Positions 53,646 through 62,277 of a DNA stretch of 64,000 nucleotides are shown here, one piece after another; positions within the stretch are counted from its first letter, which is position 1; each line of letters starts with the position of its first letter. Under the pieces are notes generated by a model. It did not search any database. It saw only the letters and a program-made list of their open reading frames with translations, and was not told the origin of the DNA. The DNA lies in NCBI GenBank assembly GCA_009829735.1, contig CM020619.1, positions 24,329,554-24,393,553 on the forward strand. The letters run 5' to 3'. This DNA is from Pyropia yezoensis. Its lineage: Eukaryota > Rhodophyta > Bangiophyceae > Bangiales > Bangiaceae. The position numbers and the translations under genes were made by a program.

Positions 53646-54532
53646 GACTGGCTGGTCATGGTTGGCACTGCGAACGCCACACAATCTGCCAGCTGGTCGC
53701 GCATCGCCGGCCGTGATGGTGACCACCCGGCGTGATCGCCACTTCTTTCTTTTCTCTGTGACCCCCGAGCTCGTCAATCTGCGCCTTGACCACCTGTGCT
53801 CGGGGAGAGAGAGAGCACCAGAGCACCAGAGCCCACTGAGAAGTGAGGTGAGATAGCGTAGGTGTCGTCTGGGGCAGACGCTTGGCTTTGGACTTTTTTA
53901 CGGGCAAGGCCAGCGGCGACCATGACGTAATAGCTCACAGCTTCGTGCAGGTAAAAGGAAAGCTGCCTTCAGCCAGGATCGAACTGGCGACCTCACGATC
54001 TTCAGTCGTGCGCTCTGAGTTGCTGACTGGACCCAACTGAGCTATAAAGGCTGTTGTGAGATTGTCACTCAGATATCAGTACTTGTATCCCGTATTATAG
54101 GGTTGTATCGTTCACGAGCAGGGACTCTGTGCTGAGGGTCCTTTACCACTCGCTTCATCGTGTATGCATGCGGGGAAAGAACGCTGCCACCCGTTAGCAA
54201 GTGACTTTGCAACCTCGACCCACCCGGGGAACAGGTCGTCAAGGCCGACGCGTGGACGTAGCGCTCTTGGTGCCAAGACCGGGCTGCCGTCACGTGATGT
54301 GCACTCACACCCGCGAGCGGGCCATGATCCGCGAGCACCTCACGGCCCACATCTTCATGTCCACGGTGTCAGTGTAGCATGCCACTCATTGCGACAGCCC
54401 CTGGCCGGTGTGTCTTCCAACAGAGCAAAGCTTTATACATAAGAGCCATAACCAGCGGTAGAGAGATGAGGCAAGGATTGCAGACACGGGGGGATCACAA
54501 AGCACCTGCCCGCGCACACCAAGCGTCGCAAA
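53646..54532 (-). repeat. Left arm of a large inverted repeat
   Basis: About 887 bp, ~97% identical in inverted orientation to 59123-60007. Both arms contain tRNA-Phe. Differences are scattered substitutions and single-base indels. Beyond the outer border (GACTGGCTGGTC) similarity fades gradually, and no target duplication was seen. Confidence 0.92.
53964..54051 (-). tRNA. tRNA-Phe(GAA) with a D-loop intron
   Basis: Reading 54051 to 53964: acceptor GCCTTTA pairs with TGAAGGC, the D-stem GCTC pairs with GAGC, the anticodon stem CACGA/TCGTG encloses CTGAAGA (anticodon GAA), and the T-arm GCCAG-TTCGATC-CTGGC is canonical. The D-loop holds 15 extra bases, TCCAGTCAGCAACTC (54017-54031), between GTTGGG and AGAGC. 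Without them a normal 73-nt tRNA results. A T-run terminator follows on this strand. Confidence 0.92.
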
Positions 54533-54622
54533 AAGAGATGTCACAAGACAGAAACACCCCCGCTGGGGTGGCATGCAAGCAACGGCTCGGCCCAGCGGAG
54601 ACCCGCGGCCGTATATCTCCGG

Positions 54623-55783
54623 CTATGCAGAAGTCACGGTCGTCTTGACGCCCGTCACCACCGATGGAAGAAAGTGCTCTTCTGGGATGTTTACCACATC
54701 CGCAATGGGTTTGCCTTCGAACGCAATCTTGTAGAGCGTCACCAGGAAGGGGAACTTGTCCAACAGCTTGTCACGGGTGAGGATCGCAAAGACCTCTTTG
54801 GCCGCGCCAGTGCCCTGCAGTTTTTGGCCGTTGAGCATCTCCGCCTCGAGATCCTCCCATGAGCGGTGAGCATCGCCCTTTTCCAACCGTGACCGCCCGT
54901 ACGCCTCGGCCACCCGCCGATTGCGGCCGCCCATGCAGGTGGTGATGAGGTCCGCCATGCCGCAAGATTCGACCATCGTCATGGTGTCCACGTCCTTGAA
55001 GTACTGGGTGGCAAACCGGTACATCTCAATGAGCCCAATGCGCATCAGCGCGGCCTTGGTGTTGTTGCCCATGTCGAGAGCGTCACAAAACCCGGCACCC
55101 AGAGCCACAATGTTCTTGATGGCGCCGAACACCTGCACCGCAGCTGTGCCCGGCACGAGCGAGATGCGAAAGTTGGGCTCGTTGAAGAGCGCAAAGAAGA
55201 GGGCGCCCGTCTCCTTGTTCTCATAGCCAATGGTACTCTCACAAAACTTGCCAGCCGCAATCTCATTGGCAATATTAGCGCCCGACAGCGCACAGGCCTC
55301 AATGCCGAGTTCTCTCTTGATCACGCTGGTCATCAGCTGCGGGCCACTGTCGTCGAAGTCAATACCCTTGATGAGCGAAATGGCTTTGACGCCCTCCTCC
55401 AGGTTACCCTTGAGCGTCTGGCAGGTGCGCGCCAGGAACTGATGCGGCAGCACAAACACCAGCAGCGTCGCGCCTGCGACCGATTTGACCAGGTCCGGCT
55501 CGGCCCGCACATTCTCCGGCAGCTTGTGGTCGGGAAGGTACTTGACATTGACGTGCGTCGAGTTGATGATGTCGGTCAGGTTGCCGCCGTCCACCTTCTC
55601 CTCCAGACACCAGACCGTCACGTCGTCGTCAAAGATGTCCAGCTTCTTGCAGTTGCGGCCAATGATCATGGCCGCAGCAGAGCCCCAGTTGCCTGCGCCA
55701 ATAATGGCCACTTTCTCCGACCGGCCGCTTGTGGCAAACGTCTTCTCCAGAGTGTCCAGGGCTTCGGCAGTGATAGACGCCAT
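54623..55783 (-). CDS. GPD1: NAD-dependent glycerol-3-phosphate dehydrogenase
   Basis: 386 residues from ATG 55783 (GCCATGG); the frame to 55864 is open but lacks an ATG. It reduces dihydroxyacetone phosphate to sn-glycerol 3-phosphate with NADH. Seen: the Rossmann signature I-I-G-A-G-N-W-G-S-A (27-36), V-F-V-L-P-H-Q-F, the catalytic lysine region A-I-K-N-I-V-A-L-G-A-G-F, G-N-N-T-K-A-A-L-M-R-I-G, and C-M-G-G-R-N-R-R-V. Length and motifs match the eukaryotic cytosolic type. In red algae glycerol 3-phosphate feeds membrane lipids and the osmolyte floridoside (established for the group; not shown here). The gene is divergent from the carboxypeptidase gene, with 1.46 kb between starts. Both lie inside the large inverted repeat. 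Confidence 0.97.
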   Translation of the reverse strand: MASITAEALDTLEKTFATSGRSEKVAIIGAGNWGSAAAMIIGRNCKKLDIFDDDVTVWCLEEKVDGGNLTDIINSTHVNVKYLPDHKLPENVRAEPDLVKSVAGATLLVFVLPHQFLARTCQTLKGNLEEGVKAISLIKGIDFDDSGPQLMTSVIKRELGIEACALSGANIANEIAAGKFCESTIGYENKETGALFFALFNEPNFRISLVPGTAAVQVFGAIKNIVALGAGFCDALDMGNNTKAALMRIGLIEMYRFATQYFKDVDTMTMVESCGMADLITTCMGGRNRRVAEAYGRSRLEKGDAHRSWEDLEAEMLNGQKLQGTGAAKEVFAILTRDKLLDKFPFLVTLYKIAFEGKPIADVVNIPEEHFLPSVVTGVKTTVTSA

Positions 55784-57241
55784 GGCGGTGACGGCGGCTG
55801 GACGGGAACGTCCAGCAGCTGGAGGTAGGGAGGGGGGGGAGAGGGAGTGGTACGGAAGAGACACGGTCGACCAAGTCGGGTAAAGCGCACGATCAGGGCA
55901 ATGCGCAGGATCAGCTCGCGGGGGGACGTTGACGCCGATGGGGATGGCGGCGCCTATGGGAATGGCGGGTCAGCGCACCGGGCGATGAGTTCGCGTCTGC
56001 AGCGCGCGTGCAGAACAAGCGGCGCAATGGCCCCGCCGGCTTGCATGCTGCAAAAATACTGAGAGGCCCAGGGCCAAGCGCTGCCGCGTGAGGCCAGCGA
56101 GGACGTAGAGTGGCTAGAAAGTGGAATCTGTCAGCAACTTCTGACAGCTGAACGACATGCTGTGGATGGACGCATCTGCGCCCTTTCGATAAATAGGCTT
56201 GATGGCTGGCTTGGCAATTGTACAATTGTAAAGTAAAATGCTAAACAGCAAGTCGTATTTACTCAAGCATCAGTCAAACACTTGCAACTCGACCTTGGAG
56301 CGTCCACTCGCACGGCTCGCTCGGCCAGGCCCATCCTCGCAGGGCTCTGCACGGCTGTGCATCCCCCCCTTTCGTTCCCCGCTGGCTACGTGGCCCCCCA
56401 CTCGTGGGTGTCCCGTTTTGTGCCGTCAGTCGAGCCGTTGGACTCGCTTTCCCCCCGACCACCCCCTTGTCCGCGCCGTCCGCCCCAGTCACCGCCCTGC
56501 TGGCGCGCTCGGCCACGCCCGCGCGGCTGCCGCGCGACGCCCCGCCTCGTCGCGGGCATGCTAGGCGTGCCAGGTGTGGGCGGCGGACCCCCGTGGGCTG
56601 CTTGGCGCACTCGTCGGCCGCATCCTGGCGCGCCAGCGTTGGCGGCGTCGTGGTTGGTATCCCCCTTCCTGAGCCCGCCGCTCTGCCCGCTCGCCCCTGG
56701 CTCCGCGTTGCGATTGACTGCGGCCAGCCGGGGGGGGGGGGGTGCCGCTCGCCTTGTCCGCCGTTGACTCAGCTGCGTAGGGGAGGAATTCCAGCCATCG
56801 AGGGGTGTGGGTGGGCGGGGGACGTGTTGTGGCGGTGGAGGTGCCCGTGGACCACGGCCCTGTATCGCCTACATACTTGTGACAGTTGGAGGGAGAGGAG
56901 CGAGGTGTAGTCACTCAGGGTAGGGGGCTGCGTTGGCTGTGGGGCTGGGGTTAGGAGAGAGCGCTTCTGTGGGAGGGGGCGTAGCGGTGAGGGATATTTG
57001 TGTGCACCATCGAATGACCGTCGCACGCCCGCGGCTGCCCTCGCTACTTACGTGCTCTGTCACGTCTGCGCGCTGCCCTTTTCTTGCTGTCTGCGTGTCG
57101 GTCGGTCGGGACAGCACCACGCGGCGATATATCGCTTCCCCAAGCTTGCTGGGGGGGGGGGGGGGGGGGGGGGTCCGGGGGACGCAGCGGTGAAACGCAT
57201 TCGTCGAGAAGTCTACAGGCCTGTGCTGCATAGAGATTGTT
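55784..57241. other. Divergent promoter region between GPD1 and the M14 gene
   Basis: A G-run near 55829-55836 (C-run on the GPD1 sense strand) lies ~45 bases above its ATG. A G-run at 57150-57172 lies ~70 bases above the M14 start but on the opposite polarity. Frames at 56282-56910 are Pro/Arg-rich with no domain. Possible shared regulatory region. Confidence 0.45.
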
Positions 57242-59032
57242 ATGGGTGATGAGGAGGTGTGCGATGGGGAGGTGGGCGGATGCGCGGCGGCTGACGGTGG
57301 TGGTGGCAGTGGCGGTGGTGACCGGTGCCGGCGCTACCCGAGACCCGCCGGTTCCCCCCCGTGGGCTGGTGGCACCCGTGGAGCGGCAACGACGGGAGCG
57401 GCAGCGGCAGCAGCGGCCGGGTGGTTGTTGTTGGTGCTTTGCCTGCCCCGCCACGGTGGTGGCACCGCCCTCTTTAACGCTGGTGTGCCAATGCACCTCT
57501 CCCCTGATTGGTCGCTGTATCACACTACCGCCGAGCTGGCGGCCGCCTACGCCGTTGCCGTACCGCCCTGCCGGTACGCAAGCTTTTTGGACGTACCTTT
57601 ACCACCCGCAAACGGAAGTGGTTTTGCTGGCGGCGGTGGTGGTGACAATGCCGGCGGCGGTGAAGAGGAGCCAAACATCCCGATCCCTGTTGTGCGGCTG
57701 ACGGCCCCTCCCGTGCGCGCTGGGTGGGGGTGGGCTTCCGCCCCCAATCCTCCCCCAAGAAAAAAGGTAGCGCTGCTTGTTTTTGGGGAGCACGGGCGGG
57801 AGCTCATCTCGGCCCAAGTGGGCCTCCGTCTGCTAACGCTCCTGTGTCCTATCCCCGCAGATGCGGTGGGCGTAGCGGCGGCGGCGGCGTCCAAGCTGGC
57901 TGCCGCCTCGTCGTCCGTCACCGCCACCGAGACGGCTGCGCTCGCCGCTGAACTATCTCGCACTGAGCTAATCCTCCTCCCGCTTGCTGTTCCTGAAGGC
58001 CGCGTAGCAGTCGAGCGGGGTCACTCGTGTGCCCGCCTCAACTCCCGGGGAGTTGACGTGAACCGCAACTTCGGGTGGGCCTGGGGCGGCACCGATGCGA
58101 CGAGCCTGCCACCAGAAGAGTGCCCCGGCCCGGCCCCATTTTCCGAGGCCCACCCGCGGCGAGTTGCTGCAGTGGTGGAGGCCACCCGCCCGGACGCTTA
58201 CGTGTCGGTGCATGCGGGCGACGCGGCGCTGTTAACACCTTGGGACTGTGGCTGCGGACCTGTTGCGGGGGTGAGCGCCGCCGAGGACGCCCGGCTTGTT
58301 GAGGACCGGGCGCGCAAGACTGTCCTCAACGACGCGGTCAACTTGTTGCGCTCGGCCCATTGCCCTGCCTGCGCCGCCGGGACTGCCGTTGGTCTCTTTG
58401 GCTACAACGCTTACGGTAGTGGTGGGGACTGGGCCTGGGCGGTGGCTGGCGCTCGTTGGGTTTTCACTTGGGAGGTGTATGGCGACGGCGGCGCCCACCA
58501 TGATGACTGTGTGCGAATGTTCAACCCGGTGGGCGCTGTAGGCGTGACTTCAGTGGTGGAGAACTGGGCGCGCGCACCGTTTACTCTCGCGCGTGCCATG
58601 CATGCGACCGGCGTTTCGGGCAACGTGACCGCGCCCTCTGAAGTGGGCGCAGCTGCGTTGGCGAGCGGATGGGGGAGCATTGGTGGGGCCTCCGGCAGCG
58701 CCTGGCCTGTGCGCCGGCTAGTGAACGTCGGCGCTGGTGACGCTGGTAGCCTCAGCGGCTCGTTGGGCGGATTCATGTTGGCCAGCGCCTCCTTGTCGGC
58801 TGCGTCGCTCGGGGTGCTCCTGCTTGCAATGCGTTGGCGCACTTACTCGGGCCGGCGGGGGCGCACGGTAGACGGTTCACCTGGCGCGACGGTGTCGTTG
58901 GTGCCGCTACCTGTCAACAGCGACTGTGGCAGCAGCCCGATTGTGTCGCCGTCGAGCAGTGTTCGAGGAATGGGGGACACGGACCGAGAAGGCGGTGGAG
59001 GGCCGGGTGACACGTACCTCAAGTTGGCGTAA
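57242..59032 (+). CDS. Membrane-bound M14-type metallocarboxypeptidase
   Basis: 596 residues from ATG 57242. An N-terminal Gly/Arg-rich segment precedes a hydrophobic helix (residues ~52-69) that may be an uncleaved anchor or signal. The zinc peptidase domain shows G-E-H-G-R-E-L-I (H184, E187), R-G-V-D-V-N-R-N-F-G-W (N274-R275), S-V-H-A-G-D (H324, third zinc ligand), G-Y-N-A-Y-G-S-G-G-D-W (~387-397) and F-T-W-E-V-Y-G (E411, catalytic base). A second hydrophobic helix near 505-530 (L-A-S-A-S-L-S-A-A-S-L-G-V-L-L-L) precedes an ~65-residue tail. So the catalytic domain is probably lumenal or extracellular and the tail cytosolic. All metal and catalytic residues are present. Substrate unknown; removal of C-terminal residues from secreted peptides or proteins is the family activity. 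Confidence 0.9.
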   Translation: MGDEEVCDGEVGGCAAADGGGGSGGGDRCRRYPRPAGSPPWAGGTRGAATTGAAAAAAAGWLLLVLCLPRHGGGTALFNAGVPMHLSPDWSLYHTTAELAAAYAVAVPPCRYASFLDVPLPPANGSGFAGGGGGDNAGGGEEEPNIPIPVVRLTAPPVRAGWGWASAPNPPPRKKVALLVFGEHGRELISAQVGLRLLTLLCPIPADAVGVAAAAASKLAAASSSVTATETAALAAELSRTELILLPLAVPEGRVAVERGHSCARLNSRGVDVNRNFGWAWGGTDATSLPPEECPGPAPFSEAHPRRVAAVVEATRPDAYVSVHAGDAALLTPWDCGCGPVAGVSAAEDARLVEDRARKTVLNDAVNLLRSAHCPACAAGTAVGLFGYNAYGSGGDWAWAVAGARWVFTWEVYGDGGAHHDDCVRMFNPVGAVGVTSVVENWARAPFTLARAMHATGVSGNVTAPSEVGAAALASGWGSIGGASGSAWPVRRLVNVGAGDAGSLSGSLGGFMLASASLSAASLGVLLLAMRWRTYSGRRGRTVDGSPGATVSLVPLPVNSDCGSSPIVSPSSSVRGMGDTDREGGGGPGDTYLKLA

Positions 59033-59122
59033 CGTGCTGTCCGAGGTAGCAGTTTGGAGCTGGCAGGTTGGTCTGGTGAGCACAATGCGGGCGTTCTGTT
59101 GACCATCCATGTCATTAGTGTT

Positions 59123-60007
59123 GTTGCGACGTGTGGTGTGCGCGGGCAGGTGCTTTGTGATCCCCCCGTGCCTGCAATCCATGCCTCATCTCTCTCTACC
59201 GCTGGTTATGGCTCTTATGTATAAAGCTGTGCTCTGCTGGAAGACACACCGACCAGGGGCTGTCGCAGTGAGTGCTACACTGACACCGTGGACATGAAGA
59301 TGTGGGCCGTGAGGTGCTCGCGGATCATGGCCCGCTCGCGGGTGTGAGTGCACGTCACGTGACGGCAGCCCGGTCCTGGCACCAAGAGCGCTACGTCCAC
59401 GCGTCGGCCTTGACGACCTGTTCCCCGGGTGGGTCGAGGTTGCAAAGTCACTTGCTAACGGGTGGCAGCGTTCTTTCCCCGCATGCATACACGATGAAGC
59501 GAGTGGTAAAGGACCCTCAGCACAGAGTCCCTGCTCGTGAACGATACAACCCTATAATACGGGATACAAGTACTGATATCTGAGTGACAATCTCACAACA
59601 GCCTTTATAGCTCAGTTGGGTCCAGTCAGCAACTCAGAGCGCACGACTGAAGATCGTGAGGTCGCCAGTTCGATCCTGGCTGAAGGCAGCTTTCCTTTTA
59701 CCTGCACGAAGCTGTGAAGCTATTACGTCATGGTCGCCGCTGGCCTTGCCCGTAAAAAAGTCCAAAGCCAAGCGTCTGCCCCAGACGACACCTACGCTAT
59801 CTCACCTCACTTCTCAGTGGGCTCTGGTGCTCTGGTGCTCTCTCTCTCCCCGAGCACAGGTGGTCAAGGCGCAGATTGACGAGCTCGGGGGTCACAGAGA
59901 AAAGAAAGAAGTGGCGATCACGCCAGGTGGTCACCATCACGGCCGGCGATGCGCGACCAGCTGGCAAATTGCGTGGCGTTAGCAGTGCCAACCATGACCA
60001 GCCAGTC
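59123..60007 (+). repeat. Right arm of the large inverted repeat
   Basis: The inverse of 53646-54532. The inner border is near TTGCGACG and the outer border at GACCAGCCAGTC. The spacer between the arms is ~4.6 kb with GPD1 (-) and the M14 gene (+), each transcribed outward toward its nearer arm. Confidence 0.92.
59601..59688 (+). tRNA. tRNA-Phe(GAA) with a D-loop intron, second copy
   Basis: Identical to the copy at 53964-54051, including the 15-base D-loop insertion TCCAGTCAGCAACTC at 59621-59635. AGTTG before it and CAACT within it can pair, giving a helix next to the splice points as expected of a bulge-helix-bulge substrate (inference). A TTTT terminator lies at 59696-59699. Confidence 0.92.
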
Positions 60008-61645
60008 CGGTTTCCCTGGATGGTCCTGGTGGAGCCCGCTTTGAGAGAAAACGAGAAATCTGCTTATTCTTTCACCTCCCCCCACCCACAGCTCCATTGA
60101 GAGGGAGATGGAACAGGGAAGATTATCACGCTTTGGTCTCTCCTAGGCATACGTTGCGGTCCACGTTGGAACTGCCGACTGGTACATCATCGTTGCGTTT
60201 TGAGGTGATGGTGATTCTGTCGACGTGACCGCAACGCACATTTGTAACTCAAGAAGGACCGGCAGCGGTACCTATGTAGATACCGGTTGCGGTCCGTTTT
60301 CAATTCTTCTGCTAGCATGCATCCATTGCATGGGCTGCGGCCTCCGACTGACGCGGTCTTCTCGCCGCTCTGGATCATGCCAGCTCAATGGCCTGATATA
60401 GAGCTGTAGGTATGTTCTGTAAACGTCAAGGTTTTAGTGTCCCCTGTCTCAGCCTTAGCCCGGGCTCACCAAAAAGTGATCCAACCGATCGTCTAGCACT
60501 CTTCATCAACGACAACTTTTTTGCTGTGTGTATTTTGTATTGCATCGTCGTCCAGTGAAGACGAGCATCGCAGCGCAATAGCGTCAATCGAATTTGAAGC
60601 CCCAGAGCTTGGCTACTTACCGCGGACTCGATCATGGTTCGGTCCTGCCCACGCTGCCCGCCTTCATCAGTCACGGCTTCTCCTCGAGCAGACTATCCTC
60701 GCTCTCTCCCCGACGTCGCCCGCTCCACCACTGGGTTTTGCACGTCATCGTGCGCGGTAGAGCCCGTCCTTGGCCCTTGCCGTTGGTCACCGAGGCCGAA
60801 ATTTGACCAGCCCACGCCCCTCGCCGGCCTCCGAATTCGATCCTCGAGGCGGTGTGACCCTGACCATAGCAGCGTTCCCGCTTCCCCACTTATCCCCTTC
60901 TCCTGCTGCTCTGTAGTGCCACCATGGCGTGCGGCGCTGGGAGCCCGTGTTTGTAATGGGGCTTGATGCATGTAGGGTGGGTGGTCCGTGGCTTGGCGCG
61001 TTGTCGTCAGAGGAGAGTGGCCGCTGTCGCTACTCCCCTCCCCTTACCGCGCGATTCTTTCCCTCTGGGGATTGGTAGGTACTGGGAAGGGCTGCTTGGT
61101 CGTGTCCCTCTGCCGCCGTATACTCTTCCCTCCTTAACTCCAGTCTGGTTTGTTCTTGGGGAGGGGGAGTCCGACCTTGACACCGGCCGGCAGGGCCGTG
61201 CGAGCCCTGCCCGTTCGTTTGCTGCCCCCCGCTGTGTGAATAGGAACACGCGGGCGGCGGGTGTGCAACGGCCGGGCCTGCGGAGCGATTGCAGGCGGGG
61301 GTTGGATCGCCGCCCTCATTGTGCCCGGCCCGTCGCGTCCACAACTTCACGGCCACCCACAACGGCAGCGGCAGCGGCGGTGGCAGCGGCGGCGGCAGCG
61401 GCGGCGGCAGCGGCGGCGGCGCCGTCGGTAAGCAACAGCGGCAGAGGAGAGCATCGAGTCAGACCGCGTGTCTGAGAGCGCCCTCTGGCAAAGTGCTGGC
61501 CGCGGCTGGCAGCCGCCGCTGCGTTTCTGAGCGACTTTGTTTCGCCGTGGCGACGGGCGCAGGGACGGCCGACGACTTTGTGTAGCGCACAGGTACCGCA
61601 CCTCGTTGTCGCTACCTTCTCTCGTGGCGGCGGCCGGGCGGCGGG
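60008..61645. other. Intergenic, no supported gene
   Basis: It includes a small hairpin-forming segment near 60262-60291 (GCAGCGGTA...TACCGGTTGC). The (GGC)n region at 61366-61420 is in frame with the next gene but separated by a TAG at 61583. Confidence 0.4.
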
Positions 61646-62206
61646 ATGCGGCTTCGGCCAGATGGGTCGCTATGGGTGGTGCGGCCTCCGGCTGCTACGG
61701 CCGCCGGCGATAATGCTGCTGCGGCTGCAGCGGGGGCAAATTTGGCCGGTGCGGCGAACGCTGCCGGCGAGCTCGCTGCTACCCAAACGACGACCCGGTC
61801 AACGTGGCGTCGTGGGGCGGCGAGCAGCGGCGTGACGGCGGTCATTCCTCGGGCGATGACGTCGCGGAGCCAGCCAGCGGTGGTGATGGCAGCGGCGGGT
61901 GTAGCCGGCGCGCCGGGGGGCGCCGGCTGGCAACGTGCGTCGCTCAGCCGCTCGGCCACGGCCATGGCCGGTGGGGGTACAGGGGGTGCGCCAAGTGAGC
62001 TCTTCGTAGTGGCAGACGACGTGACGGTGGACCGAGCGGGGATTGAGCTGCGGGCGAGACCCGTGACAGTCGCGGCTGCCGATGCGACGGCAGCGACGAC
62101 CGTGACAGCCCGGCGGCAGCGGGTCGATTGTGATGTTCGCCAAGAATCGTCGGAGGCGGCCAGTCTGGCGGCGGGAGTGGCGGCGGCGACTCTCGCTGCG
62201 GGGGTG

Positions 62207-62277
<71 letters not shown>

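Noticed and set aside
60262..60291. A hairpin (GCAGCGGTA...TACCGGTTGC) considered as a snoRNA or other ncRNA
   Set aside because: No convincing C/D or H/ACA boxes, and the hairpin is short.
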